From Pirellulaceae bacterium (GTDB taxonomy: Bacteria > Planctomycetota > Planctomycetia > Pirellulales > Pirellulaceae), in NCBI GenBank assembly GCA_023382975.1, contig JAHDXO010000001.1:186001-250000 (forward strand): a DNA stretch of 64,000 bases, given 5' to 3'. Position 1 is the first letter of the stretch. The number at the start of each line of letters is the position of its first letter. This document shows positions 17,177 to 25,776 of this stretch, one piece after another. The position numbers and the translations under genes are program-made. The notes beneath the pieces are model-generated. The model worked only from the letters and a program-made list of their open reading frames with translations. It was not told the origin of the DNA and searched no databases.

Positions 17177-18604
17177 TTATCCTTTGCCCAAAATCCGCAG
17201 ATCGTCGACCATCGAGCAGCGGCGTTCGCGAGTGAAAGTCAGCGGCGTCGTGACGCCTTCGCCCGTCGGCCCGGCGATCGAGAAGGACAGGTAGCCCTCG
17301 CCGCCCAGTCCGAGCGAAGCCATGCAGGGTCCGTTCTTGACGAACAAGGTCGTGTCGAGCGCGCGTCCCATCTTGGTCATGTTGCGGACGTCGCGCGAGT
17401 GAATGATGCTCGTGTGCCGGAAGCCGTGCTCGTAGTGCTTCGCCTTGGCGATCGCCTCGTCGACCGAGCGGCAGCGGACGAACGGCACGAACGGCATCAT
17501 CTGCTCGACGGCCACGAACGGATTCGATTCGTCGGTTTCGCCGAACAGCAGTTCAACGTCGGCCGGTACGGACCGCCCGGCGCCGCGCGCCAGCACGACC
17601 GCGTCCTGGCCCAGGAACTCTTTGGCCGGCGCGTCGTGCTTGTCGTCGCCCACCTGGATGATGGCATTGCGGGTCAATTGGTCGACCTCGCGCGAGTTCA
17701 ATCGCACGGCGCCGGCTCGCTCCATTGCTTCCATCATCAGGTCGAAGACCTTGTCCACGACGAACACTTCTTTTTCGGCGATGCACAACAGGTTGTTGTC
17801 ATACGATCCGCCTTGGATGATGCAGCGGGCGGCGCGGTCCAAGTCGGCCGTTTCGTCGACCACCACGGGCGGATTGCCCGGTCCGGCGACGACGGCCCGC
17901 TTGCCGCTGTTCAGCGCCGCGCGAGCCACCGCGGGACCGCCCGTCACGCAGATCAAGCGGACGTCGCGGTGTTTGAAAATGATGTCGGCCGTTTCGAGCG
18001 TCGGCTCGGCGATCACGCAGATCAGGTTGTCGATCCCCATGTCCCGGTGGATCGCCTCGTTGAAGCGCCTCACGCCCTCGGCCGCGACGCGTTTGCCGCT
18101 GGGATGCGGATTGACCACCAGCGTGTTGCCGCCGGCGATCATGCTGACGGCGTTGCCCGTGATGGTCGGCAGCGAATGGGTAACCGGCGTGATCGCGCCG
18201 ATTACGCCGAAGGGAGCGTGCTCGATTACGGCCAGGCCGTGGTCGCCGCTGAACACTTCGCTGCGCAGGAACTCGACGCCCGGCGTCTTTTCGCCCAGCG
18301 TCTTGAGCTTCTCGATCTTGTGCGGCAAGCGACCGATCTTGGTCTCCTCCATCTCCATCGTGCCCAACTGGACGCACTGTTCGATCGAGATGCGGCGGAT
18401 ATGGTCGATGATGCGTTTGCGATCCGCGATGCCGCATTCGGACAACCGCTCGAACGCCTCGCTGGCCGCGGCGATCGCCTGCTTGGCACAGGTGAACACG
18501 CCGTGCCGGCCCTCGTAACTGGTCGCGGCGACCGGGGGAATCGAGCCCACCTCGGCCAAGACCCGGGCGACCACGTTGCGAATCAATGCTTCGTCGATTT
18601 GCAT
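17177..18604 (-). CDS. CoA-acylating aldehyde dehydrogenase, microcompartment cargo (PduP/EutE type)
   Basis: A 475-aa enzyme that should oxidise an aldehyde (probably lactaldehyde here) to the acyl-CoA with NAD+. The N-terminal '[18 protein letters not shown]' is an encapsulation peptide. The catalytic Cys is at about residue 273 in '[10 protein letters not shown]'. Other motifs: '[17 protein letters not shown]', '[10 protein letters not shown]', '[17 protein letters not shown]'. I start at the ATG at 18604, 4 bp after the BMC-P stop and after GAGAAGAG; an upstream in-frame GTG would overlap the vertex gene and bury the peptide. CoA and NAD+ recycling inside the shell are normally done by PduL and an alcohol or lactate dehydrogenase; no gene for the latter is in this operon. 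Confidence 0.95.
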   Translation of the reverse strand: MQIDEALIRNVVARVLAEVGSIPPVAATSYEGRHGVFTCAKQAIAAASEAFERLSECGIADRKRIIDHIRRISIEQCVQLGTMEMEETKIGRLPHKIEKLKTLGEKTPGVEFLRSEVFSGDHGLAVIEHAPFGVIGAITPVTHSLPTITGNAVSMIAGGNTLVVNPHPSGKRVAAEGVRRFNEAIHRDMGIDNLICVIAEPTLETADIIFKHRDVRLICVTGGPAVARAALNSGKRAVVAGPGNPPVVVDETADLDRAARCIIQGGSYDNNLLCIAEKEVFVVDKVFDLMMEAMERAGAVRLNSREVDQLTRNAIIQVGDDKHDAPAKEFLGQDAVVLARGAGRSVPADVELLFGETDESNPFVAVEQMMPFVPFVRCRSVDEAIAKAKHYEHGFRHTSIIHSRDVRNMTKMGRALDTTLFVKNGPCMASLGLGGEGYLSFSIAGPTGEGVTTPLTFTRERRCSMVDDLRILGKG

Positions 18605-18608
18605 AATG

Positions 18609-18920
18609 TTACTCTTCTCGCGAATAGACACATTGGGATTCCACGTGGACCGTGTCCACGATGCCGATGATGATCGTGTCGATCGGCATGTTTTTCGTTT
18701 CGGGCGTCAAGCGGGCGCTTGAGCCCTGCGTGATCAGCACCATTTCGCCCACACCGGCGCCGAGCGTGTCGACGGCGACAAACGTCCGGCCGGTCGTGAC
18801 CAGACTCGATCGCTGTCCCGGTTCCAACCGGTACGGCTCGACGATCAGCAGTTTCCAGCCGACCATCGACGCAACCTTCTGCGTCGAGACCATCGATCCG
18901 GTGACTTTGGCGACAAACAT
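18609..18920 (-). CDS. BMC-P vertex protein 1 (EutN/CcmL family)
   Basis: A 103-aa shell vertex protein with '[16 protein letters not shown]', '[12 protein letters not shown]', '[19 protein letters not shown]' and a longer C-terminal extension ('[13 protein letters not shown]'). GGGGAGAG precedes the ATG, 18 bp after the acetate kinase stop. It is the closest of the three to EutN/CcmL by its central motif. Confidence 0.95.
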   Translation of the reverse strand: MFVAKVTGSMVSTQKVASMVGWKLLIVEPYRLEPGQRSSLVTTGRTFVAVDTLGAGVGEMVLITQGSSARLTPETKNMPIDTIIIGIVDTVHVESQCVYSREE

Positions 18921-18938
18921 GTTTCTCTCTCCCCGCAG

Positions 18939-20126
18939 CTACTCGGACATCAACAGGTCTCGCGACTGGCAGGCCACAATCCATTCTTCGTTGGTCGGCA
19001 TCACCCAGATCTCCGTACGGCTGTTCGGCGCGCTGACCTTCATTTCGCCCTTGGCCGTGGCGTTGATCTCGGGATCGAGCACAATGCCCAAGCCGTCAAG
19101 TCCCGCGCAGACGGCCGAGCGAGTCTGCACGCCGTTTTCCCCGATGCCGCCCGTGAACACCAACACGTCCAAGCCGCCGAGTTCGACCAGCAGTCCGCCC
19201 AGGTAGCGGCGGATTTCGGCGTGGAACACGTCCAGCGCCAGTTGCGCCCGCGGATTGCCCGCCTCGGCCGCCTGCCGCACGTCCCGGATGTCCGTGCTGA
19301 CTCCACTGATCCCCAGCAGTCCGCCGCGTTCGGCTAGGTCGTCCAAAAGTTCTTCGAGCGATTTCCCCGTCGCCTTCATCAACACCGGCAAAGCAAACAC
19401 GTCAAAGTCGCCAACCCGATTGTTGTGTGGCAGGCCCGACTGGGGGCTCATGCCCATCGACGTCGTGACGCTTTGGCGACCGCGGATCGCGCACAGGCTG
19501 TTCGAACCGCCGAGATGGCACGAGACGACCCGCAGGTCTTCCCGCCCCAGCAAGTCGGCCGTTCGATTCGCGATGTAGCGATGGCTGGCGCCATGAAAGC
19601 CCCAACGCTTCACCTGGTATTTCTCCGCCCAGTCGTAAGGCACCGCGTAGTACCGCAGCGCGTCGGCCACCGTGGCATGAAATCCGGTCTCGAAGGCAGC
19701 CACCAACGGGATCTCCGGCAGCTTGTCCGACAGCAGACGCATCGCCCGGATATACATCGGGTTGTGCGCCGGCGCGACCGGGTTCATCTCCTCCATGGCG
19801 GCCAACACGTCGGTCGTGACGCGTTGCACCCCGCTGTACCGCCCCCCGTGAACGGCCTTGAAACCGATCGCCGACACCTCGGACGCATCGGACAGACATC
19901 CGCCCGCCGGATCGGTCAACTGGTCCAGGCATTGTCGCACCGCCACCGCATGGTCGGGCACCTTCGCCGTCAGTTCTTGCCGATGGTCGCCGATCTCGAC
20001 GAAACAACGGCTCTCAGGCGCGCCGATCCGTTCGACGCCTCCACGCGCCAACTGCCGCCCGCTGTCCATGTCGTACAGGCGGTACTTGAAACTCGTGGAA
20101 CCAAGGTTTGCCACCAAGATCTTCAT
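18939..20126 (-). CDS. ackA: Acetate/propionate kinase, microcompartment-associated
   Basis: A 395-aa ASKHA-fold kinase that would convert the acyl-phosphate from PduL to ATP plus the acid. Motifs: '[12 protein letters not shown]' (phosphate-1-like loop; usual form NAGSSSLKF), 'VHGGRY', '[10 protein letters not shown]', 'GFHGASHRY', '[12 protein letters not shown]', '[21 protein letters not shown]' in part, 'FTGGIGENG', 'VMPTNEE'. Several of these differ from housekeeping AckA (HLGGSNS for [15 protein letters not shown] for GTRSGDID), so substrate preference may differ. Start at the ATG at 20126 with GGAG; the longer frame would need a TTG. The protein lacks an obvious encapsulation peptide, so it may act outside the shell. 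Confidence 0.93.
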   Translation of the reverse strand: MKILVANLGSTSFKYRLYDMDSGRQLARGGVERIGAPESRCFVEIGDHRQELTAKVPDHAVAVRQCLDQLTDPAGGCLSDASEVSAIGFKAVHGGRYSGVQRVTTDVLAAMEEMNPVAPAHNPMYIRAMRLLSDKLPEIPLVAAFETGFHATVADALRYYAVPYDWAEKYQVKRWGFHGASHRYIANRTADLLGREDLRVVSCHLGGSNSLCAIRGRQSVTTSMGMSPQSGLPHNNRVGDFDVFALPVLMKATGKSLEELLDDLAERGGLLGISGVSTDIRDVRQAAEAGNPRAQLALDVFHAEIRRYLGGLLVELGGLDVLVFTGGIGENGVQTRSAVCAGLDGLGIVLDPEINATAKGEMKVSAPNSRTEIWVMPTNEEWIVACQSRDLLMSE

Positions 20127-20181
20127 GATCAATCACTCCGCTGGCCAACGCCGATCGTCCTACCGCGCGAATGCCAAACCA

Positions 20182-20206
20182 CGCCGGGCGGTCGAATCGC
20201 CCGGCG
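20182..20206 (-). terminator. GC-rich hairpin between shell gene and acetate kinase gene
   Basis: CGCCGGGCG and CGCCCGGCG form a perfect 9-bp stem with a 7-nt loop, 8 nt after the stop of the second BMC-H gene. No strong T-run follows. It could be an attenuator or an mRNA-stabilising element that lets shell protein be made in excess of kinase. Confidence 0.6.
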
Positions 20207-20214
20207 CCGCTGGC

Positions 20215-20484
20215 CTACGACAGGTAGGCATCGATCAATCCCTCGGCCGGGCGCGGGATCACGTGGCTGCTGACCAATTCGCCGACTTGGCTGGCCGCGT
20301 TCGCACCGGCCTCGACCGCCGCCCGCACGCTGCCCACGTCGCCCTGAACGACCGTCGTCACCAGACCGCCGCCGATATTGACCCGCTTGACGATCTCCAC
20401 GTTGGCCGCCTTGGCCATTGCGTCGGTCGCCTCGACCAGACCGATCAACCCTTTGGTTTCCACCAATCCAATTGCATTTTGCAT
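20215..20484 (-). CDS. BMC-H shell hexamer protein 2
   Basis: An 89-aa canonical single-domain hexamer shell protein: '[20 protein letters not shown]', pore region '[19 protein letters not shown]', '[13 protein letters not shown]', 'SSHVIPRP'. The GGG pore loop is small, so the central pore should be narrow and selective. GAGGAA precedes the ATG. Two BMC-H genes lie side by side, probably forming the facets of the shell. No tandem BMC-T gene occurs here, as expected for PV-type loci. Confidence 0.97.
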   Translation of the reverse strand: MQNAIGLVETKGLIGLVEATDAMAKAANVEIVKRVNIGGGLVTTVVQGDVGSVRAAVEAGANAASQVGELVSSHVIPRPAEGLIDAYLS

Positions 20485-20521
20485 GGTTCGTATTCCTCAG
20501 TAGACGTCAAAAGTCCCTTGA

Positions 20522-20827
20522 CTACTTGGCACTCGCTGCACGCTTCAACGGGGGCGGCAGCACGCGTTCGAGATCCTCGTGGGGTCTCGGAATTACCTGG
20601 ACGCTCACCACCTCGCCGATGCGGCTGGCCGCATTGGCTCCCGCGTCCGTCGCGGCTTTGACCGCCGCCACGTCGCCGGTGACAAACGCCGAGACCATTC
20701 CGCTGCCGACCTTGTCCCAACCGTAGAACGTTACGTTGGCAGCCTTCAACATTGCGTCGGTGGCTTCGATGAGACACACAAATCCTTTGGTCTCGATCAT
20801 GCCCAACGCTTCCATCGCCTTCGCCAT
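20522..20827 (-). CDS. BMC-H shell hexamer protein 1
   Basis: A 101-aa BMC-H protein: '[20 protein letters not shown]', '[19 protein letters not shown]', '[20 protein letters not shown]'. Compared with the second BMC-H it has a longer Pro/Lys-rich C-terminal tail ('[12 protein letters not shown]') and a GSG pore motif. GGAGAA precedes the ATG. The intervening spacer to the second BMC-H is only 37 bp. Confidence 0.97.
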   Translation of the reverse strand: MAKAMEALGMIETKGFVCLIEATDAMLKAANVTFYGWDKVGSGMVSAFVTGDVAAVKAATDAGANAASRIGEVVSVQVIPRPHEDLERVLPPPLKRAASAK

Positions 20828-20883
20828 CTTGCTAGTTCTCCTGCAAAAGAGACACGAAAACAGGTCTTGCCGTCACCGGACGG

Positions 20884-21582
20884 CTATTGTTTCTGGCACG
20901 CACAAGGCTCCTGCTTCAGCAGTTCGATCTTGGTCGCCGCATCCAGATTGCAGGCGTTGCCTTCGTCCGTGTCCAGATGAACCTCCAACTTGATCCCCTT
21001 CTCGGCCCGTACCTTCAATTCTTCCAGCACCACCGAACACTGCGGCGATTCGACCCGCAGTTTCACGAAATCGCCGTCCTTCACCCCGTAGTACGCAGCC
21101 TCGTCCAGACTCATGTGAACGTGCCGCGCGGCCCGGATCACCCCTTCCTTCAACTCGACCACGCCCTTCGGTCCGACCAGCACACAACCGGGCGAGCCCT
21201 TGATATCTCCGCTGTGCCGCACCGGCGCGTCGATACCCAGCGAAATCGAATCGGTAAAGGCGAGTTCGACCTGGCTTCGCGACCGGGTTGGCCCCAGAAT
21301 CCGCACCGTTGGCAGCATGCGACGACGCGGACCGACGACCATCACCGTCTCTTCGGCCGCGTAAAAACCGTCTTGGTACAACGGTTTCATCGGCGTCAGC
21401 TTGCTGCCCTTGCCGAAGAGGATCTCGACGTGCTCGTCGCTCAGGTGAACGTGCCGTGCGGAAATGCTCACCACCAGCTTCGGCGCGGGGGCCGAGTCGC
21501 TCGCGGATCGCCCGTTCACTTGGTCGAGCACGATTTGCCGCACGATGTTCTCGATCACGCTGCGATCGATTGCGGAAGTCAT
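20884..21582 (-). CDS. pduL: Phosphate acyltransferase PduL, microcompartment cargo
   Basis: A 232-aa PduL-type phosphotransacylase, which exchanges CoA for phosphate on the acyl-CoA and so recycles CoA inside the shell. Two zinc-site His motifs are present: 'ISARHVHLS' (first half) and 'AARHVHMS' (second half), as well as '[14 protein letters not shown]'-type and '[16 protein letters not shown]' segments. The N-terminal '[19 protein letters not shown]' is an encapsulation-peptide-like helix. I use the ATG at 21582, preceded by GAGGAG that overlaps the DeoR stop; an in-frame GTG lies three codons upstream and would overlap the stop as GTGA. Confidence 0.95.
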   Translation of the reverse strand: MTSAIDRSVIENIVRQIVLDQVNGRSASDSAPAPKLVVSISARHVHLSDEHVEILFGKGSKLTPMKPLYQDGFYAAEETVMVVGPRRRMLPTVRILGPTRSRSQVELAFTDSISLGIDAPVRHSGDIKGSPGCVLVGPKGVVELKEGVIRAARHVHMSLDEAAYYGVKDGDFVKLRVESPQCSVVLEELKVRAEKGIKLEVHLDTDEGNACNLDAATKIELLKQEPCACQKQ

Positions 21583-21587
21583 GTGGG

Positions 21588-22442
21588 TCACTCCTCGTTG
21601 TTCTCCATCAATTCGCTATCGGCCGATTCGAGTCGGCCGTCTGCTCTGGACGTCTTCCCAATCGCAGGCAGAGGAGGCGCCACAATCACCCGCACCCCCG
21701 CGTCCACCAGCGTCGCCGTCCACTCGTCGCTGATGCGGTCGTCCGTCACCAACGCATCCACTTCGCTCAGTCCGCCCAGTTCAGCCAGGCTCGACCGTCC
21801 AAACTTCGTACTGTCCGCGACCACGATCACCTCGTCGGCCGCCTTCATCATGGCTCGTTCCGTTTCCACCAGCAGCAAATTGCTGTTGTAGAAACCTCGC
21901 TGATTGATCCCCGCTACGCTCAACACGGCTCGCTGCACGTTCAGCTTGGCCAACATCTCGTTCGCGTAGGGCCCCAGCGAAACTCCCGTCCGGCTATGCA
22001 CGTTCCCGCCAATCAGCACCAAATCGACCGTGTCCGTCGTACTGAACAGCATGGCCACTGGCAGCGAGTTGGTGACGACCTGCAAGGGCTTGCCGACCAA
22101 CACCCGAGCCAATTCGTACGTTGTGCTTCCGCCGTCCAAAACGATCGTGTCACCGGGCTCGATCAACCGGCTTGCCGCTTGAGCAATCTGCCGTTTCTTG
22201 TCCCACTCCACCGACTGTCGCACATCGAAGTGGGGAAGCTTGGGAGACGGGCCCGTGTAAAACACACCGCCGTGGGTACGACGCGCCACGCCGATCACCT
22301 CTAGGAAGTCTAGATCACGCCTTACGGTTGATTCCGAAACTTGCAATTCTGTCGCCAAATCGGGCAGGGAGGCGAACCCCCGAACCCGCACCACCTCCAA
22401 AACCCGATTTCGCCGTTCCTCGGGGTTCATCTGCGAGGCCAT
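21588..22442 (-). CDS. DeoR-family transcriptional regulator of the microcompartment operon
   Basis: A 284-aa DeoR-type repressor. The N-terminal winged helix has '[20 protein letters not shown]', the diagnostic DeoR signature. The C-terminal sensor domain has the sugar-phosphate loop '[18 protein letters not shown]', '[12 protein letters not shown]' and '[15 protein letters not shown]'. Such regulators usually bind phosphorylated sugars, which fits a fuculose/rhamnulose-1-P pathway. Start at the ATG at 22442 behind GGAGGG. It is the first gene of the operon and ends 5 nt before the pduL ATG, so it should be autoregulated. A palindromic operator candidate lies upstream at 22533-22550. Confidence 0.94.
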   Translation of the reverse strand: MASQMNPEERRNRVLEVVRVRGFASLPDLATELQVSESTVRRDLDFLEVIGVARRTHGGVFYTGPSPKLPHFDVRQSVEWDKKRQIAQAASRLIEPGDTIVLDGGSTTYELARVLVGKPLQVVTNSLPVAMLFSTTDTVDLVLIGGNVHSRTGVSLGPYANEMLAKLNVQRAVLSVAGINQRGFYNSNLLLVETERAMMKAADEVIVVADSTKFGRSSLAELGGLSEVDALVTDDRISDEWTATLVDAGVRVIVAPPLPAIGKTSRADGRLESADSELMENNEE

Positions 22443-22793
22443 GGGATTTGCCCTCCAACACCCGTTGCCCAACCCAATTCGCACAATTATGCGCTGATGT
22501 TCGGCGAGTTTCAATCACCTTGATGACAAAGCGTGAAAGATTTCTATCACCAGAGAGATCGAATTCCGTCGATTATGGGCAAGAGTGCTGCAATAACGTT
22601 ACTATGGTAAACTGCTCTCGCGAGAAAGACTAGGAGGTCTGCAAAGATTTAACGGGCTAGGAGGATTGCCGATTGCCCACCTGCTGGCCAATTTGGGATC
22701 TGGTTGCCGCCTTGAGCTGCGATAAGATACTGACGTTAGGCTTGACCCGTCCGTGGCTGCGGACCCTTTGTTGCGGGATGTGCGAGGTGGTTT
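22443..22793. promoter_or_regulatory. Divergent regulatory region between microcompartment operon and redoxin/monooxygenase gene
   Basis: About 350 bp with no convincing gene. The left part (22500-22620) is AT-richer than its surroundings and contains the operator candidate; on the right a purine-rich site (GAGGTGG) precedes the GTG at 22794. I could not pick a reliable -35/-10 pair for either direction. Confidence 0.6.
22533..22550. promoter_or_regulatory. Palindromic operator candidate for the DeoR regulator
   Basis: GTGAAAGATTTCTATCAC is an inverted repeat with 7 of 8 arm positions paired (GTGA.AGA / TCT.TCAC around TT). It lies about 90 bp upstream of the regulator's start codon. No other palindrome of this quality is evident in the divergent spacer. 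Assignment to this regulator is inference from position. Confidence 0.55.
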
Positions 22794-24605
22794 GTGAGAG
22801 TTCTTGTCGTACCGGTCGTTCTGTCTCTCCTTGGTTTCACCGCGTTTAGCGATCGTCCCATTCTTCCCCCGGCGGTCGAGGCGGCTGAGGTCCGACAGGG
22901 ACCGAAGTTGCTGAAGCCGGGTGATCACGGAATCGGGCGGCATGTCGCAGATTTGTCTTTCAGCGACTTGGCTGACAACCAGCACAAATTTTCGGACTTC
23001 GCTGACCGCAAGGCCGTTGTGGTGGTCCTTACCGGAACGGGGTGCCCGCTGTGCCTTAAATACGCTCCCACGTTGGCGAAACTCGAAGGACGGTATCGCG
23101 ACCAGGGCGTGTCGTTCGTGTTCGTCAATCCGAATGCGTCGGAGACGACGGGACAAATTCAGGAGGCAATTCGGACTCATGGGTTTCAAGGGCCTTACGT
23201 CCGCGACGCGAAGGGGCAATTCACTCGCGCAATTAATGCTCGCACCACCACCGAAGCGTTCGTCCTGGATGCTGCCCGCACGTTGGTTTACCGGGGAGCG
23301 GTCGACGACCAGTACGGACTGGGTTATTCCCTGGATGCGCCGCGACGCACCTACCTAGCCGATGCATTGGACGCCGTACTAGCGGGCCGCCAGCCCGAGA
23401 TCGCCGCCACGTCGGCACCCGGATGCGAACTGTTCTTCGACGGTGCGGATGCGGCAGAATCCTCGGTGGAAGCGACCTACCACAACCGGATCTCTCGCAT
23501 TCTGCAAAACAACTGTCTGGAGTGTCACCGAAGCGACGGATTGGCGCCATTCTCGTTGGAGAGTTTCGAACAGACGAAAGACTTCGCGGGGATGATTCGC
23601 AGTGTCGTGGAGCGGCGTATCATGCCGCCTTGGTTCGCTGCGCCGCACGATCCGGACTCGCAGGATGCGGCCGACATCCTATGGTCCAACGACCGTTCGC
23701 TGTCGGAGACCGACCGGTCGGACCTGCTGGCCTGGATCAGGTCGGGACTTCCGCTGGGCAATCCCGAGGATGCTCCGCTGCCGCGCCAGTTTCCGACGGA
23801 GTGGATTATCGGTACTCCGGATCTCGTCGTGCAGATTCCGGAACCGATTTCGATCAAAGCGACGGGCCGCATGCCTTACCGCTACGTTCGCGTGGAGACG
23901 GATTTCGCGGAAGACCGTTGGGTCCAGGCGATCGAAATCCAACCCACGGACCGAGCGGTTGTGCATCACGTGCTGGTATTCGTACAGCAGCGAGGCGAAT
24001 CTCGCCCAGAAATCGATGAACGCTCCGGATTCTTCGCGGCCTACGTACCGGGGAACAGCTACCAGCGCTATCCGCAAGGGTTTGCGAAGAAACTTCCAGC
24101 CGGCGCCAGTCTGATCTTCCAGCTGCACTACACGCCCAACGGAACGTCGACCAGCGATCAAACGCGGTTGGGCATCGCCTTTGCCGACCTGTCGCCGCGA
24201 CACGTTGTTCGCAACATGGGAATCGCAAACGTCCGGCTATCCATTCCTCCACATGCGGACAACCACGCTCAGCACGCCTCGCTGGACGTGCCGGCCGATG
24301 TGCGACTGATGGCTCTGATGCCGCACATGCATTTGCGCGGCAAAGCGTTCCGCTACGACTTGGTTCTGCCCAGTGGTCAGCGGCGCCGGTTGCTGGACGT
24401 GCCCCGGTACGATTTCAACTGGCAGTTGGAGTACCGGTTGGCGGAACCGCTGGACATTCCCCGCGGCAGCCGAATCGAAGTCACCGGCTGGTACGACAAC
24501 AGTGCCGCCAATCCAGCCAATCCCGACCCCACGCAAAGCGTTCGCTGGGGACCACAAACCGAAGACGAAATGCTGCTGGGGTATGTTGAGTACTATATCC
24601 CCTGA
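22794..24605 (+). CDS. Redoxin / cytochrome c / copper type II monooxygenase-like fusion protein
   Basis: A 603-aa secreted protein with a signal-peptide-like N-terminus. Domain 1 (about residues 50-190) is a peroxiredoxin/thioredoxin-like fold with 'GCPLC' (Cys84 and Cys87) and 'FVLDAARTLVYRGAVDD'. Domain 2 (about 225-320) is a small cytochrome with one haem site 'CLECH' (about 241-245) and 'MPPW' as the likely distal Met region. Domain 3 (about 335-603) resembles the copper type II ascorbate-dependent monooxygenase fold: 'VVHHVLVF' near 388, 'LHYTP', and 'LMPHMHLRGKAF' near 511, carrying the expected His-His, His and His-Met-His copper ligands. The GTG start follows GAGGTGG. This three-module architecture is common in planctomycetes; the substrate is unknown. 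Confidence 0.9.
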   Translation: MRVLVVPVVLSLLGFTAFSDRPILPPAVEAAEVRQGPKLLKPGDHGIGRHVADLSFSDLADNQHKFSDFADRKAVVVVLTGTGCPLCLKYAPTLAKLEGRYRDQGVSFVFVNPNASETTGQIQEAIRTHGFQGPYVRDAKGQFTRAINARTTTEAFVLDAARTLVYRGAVDDQYGLGYSLDAPRRTYLADALDAVLAGRQPEIAATSAPGCELFFDGADAAESSVEATYHNRISRILQNNCLECHRSDGLAPFSLESFEQTKDFAGMIRSVVERRIMPPWFAAPHDPDSQDAADILWSNDRSLSETDRSDLLAWIRSGLPLGNPEDAPLPRQFPTEWIIGTPDLVVQIPEPISIKATGRMPYRYVRVETDFAEDRWVQAIEIQPTDRAVVHHVLVFVQQRGESRPEIDERSGFFAAYVPGNSYQRYPQGFAKKLPAGASLIFQLHYTPNGTSTSDQTRLGIAFADLSPRHVVRNMGIANVRLSIPPHADNHAQHASLDVPADVRLMALMPHMHLRGKAFRYDLVLPSGQRRRLLDVPRYDFNWQLEYRLAEPLDIPRGSRIEVTGWYDNSAANPANPDPTQSVRWGPQTEDEMLLGYVEYYIP

Positions 24606-24735
24606 ACAGATTCTTGATTTATTGCCCCTTCCAACCGCAAAGTTTTGGCGATAGTATTTTGATGCATCAAAAACTAAGTTTCAGCAAGTCTTGATTCCTT
24701 CGTTGCCATCTCACGTTGGATAAATAGGTCAGTTT
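24606..24735. promoter_or_regulatory. AT-rich upstream region of the ferrous-iron operon
   Basis: A 130-bp AT-rich spacer between the monooxygenase-like gene and the DtxR-FeoA gene. It contains the perfect palindrome at 24657-24672 and is the likely promoter/operator region for the feo operon. An exact -35/-10 pair is not obvious. Confidence 0.5.
24657..24672. promoter_or_regulatory. Perfect 16-bp palindrome upstream of the DtxR-FeoA/feoB operon
   Basis: TTTTGATGCATCAAAA is a perfect inverted repeat, 63 bp before the start of the metalloregulator-like gene. Its length and position suit a dimeric metalloregulator (DtxR, MntR or Fur families), but it does not match a consensus I can name with certainty. 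Confidence 0.55.
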
Positions 24736-25764
24736 ATGGCGACTTTAGTAGCGGTGATCTTGCTTGGGTTGGTCGGTATGATAGTGCTCTTGCGGCCCCG
24801 CAACGGCCTGTTGTGGAAATGGGTACAGGGACGCGAGGCGGCCGAGCGGATCAACATCGAGGACGCGCTGAAACACTTCTACAATTTCGAGTATTCGCGG
24901 CTCTCGGCGACCATTGCCAGCTTGGCCGGCGTGCTGCAAATCGGACGGGACGAAGCAGCCGGTTTGGCGGCCCGGCTCGAATCGTTGGGCTTGGTTACCC
25001 GCGATGCAAACGGTATTCGTTTGACCGCCGAAGGACGCAGCTACGCGTTGCGAGTGATCCGCGTCCACCGGCTATGGGAGCGTTTTCTCGCGGATCGAAC
25101 CGGGGTGTCCGCGTCCCAGTGGCATCACGAGGCCGACCGGAAGGAGCACCAGTTGACGCCGGAACAGGTCGAAAATCTCTCGGCCGAACTGGGCAACCCG
25201 ATGTTTGATCCACACGGCGATCCCATTCCCACATCGGACGGCGACATGCCCGCGCGGCAGGGACTGCCGTTGTCGGCGCTGGAGGCGGGCGCCACGGCGC
25301 GCATCGTGCATGTCGAGGACGAGCCGGACGCGGTCTACGCCCAGTTGATTGCCGCCCGACTCTATCCCGGAATGACCGTCCGCGTTCTGGAACGGACGCG
25401 GGATCGAATTCGGATCGAAGCCGACTTGCAGGAGCACATCCTGGCGCCGGTCGTCGCGTCGAACCTGACGGTCCAGCCGATCGGAGACGCGTTGGATGCC
25501 GCCGCGCCCGAGCGACGGTTGTCGTCATTGTCGATCGGTCAGGAGGCGACGGTCGTCGATATCTCGGCCGCGTGCCGTAGCGTCGAACGCCGGCGTTTGT
25601 TGGATTTGGGCATCGTACCGGGAACGCGGGTACGCGCCGAACTGGAGAGCGCCACGGGCGACCCCGTGGCCTATCGAATCCGCGGTGCGATGATCGCGTT
25701 GCGGAAGGATCAAGCGGACCTGATCTACGTCCGGTCGCCAGCGGACAACCGTCTGGCTTCCTGA
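24736..25764 (+). CDS. Membrane-anchored DtxR-like regulator fused to two FeoA domains
   Basis: A 342-aa protein. Residues 3-20 form one transmembrane helix. About 35-150 is a DtxR/MntR-type winged helix and dimerisation region ('ASLAGVLQIGRDEAAGLAARL', 'LTAEGRSYALRVIRVHRLWE', 'HHEADRKEHQLTPEQVE', 'GNPMFDPHGDPIPT'). Two FeoA (SH3-like) domains follow, the first at about 180-255 ('LSALEAGATARIVHVEDEP') and the second at about 260-335 ('SSLSIGQEATVVDISA', 'RRRLLDLGIVPGTRV'). It lies 12 bp upstream of feoB, so it should be FeoB's cytoplasmic partner. A membrane-tethered HTH is unusual; it may be a regulator, or only a structural FeoA partner. Confidence 0.88.
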   Translation: MATLVAVILLGLVGMIVLLRPRNGLLWKWVQGREAAERINIEDALKHFYNFEYSRLSATIASLAGVLQIGRDEAAGLAARLESLGLVTRDANGIRLTAEGRSYALRVIRVHRLWERFLADRTGVSASQWHHEADRKEHQLTPEQVENLSAELGNPMFDPHGDPIPTSDGDMPARQGLPLSALEAGATARIVHVEDEPDAVYAQLIAARLYPGMTVRVLERTRDRIRIEADLQEHILAPVVASNLTVQPIGDALDAAAPERRLSSLSIGQEATVVDISAACRSVERRRLLDLGIVPGTRVRAELESATGDPVAYRIRGAMIALRKDQADLIYVRSPADNRLAS

Positions 25765-25776
25765 GGAAACACGTCC

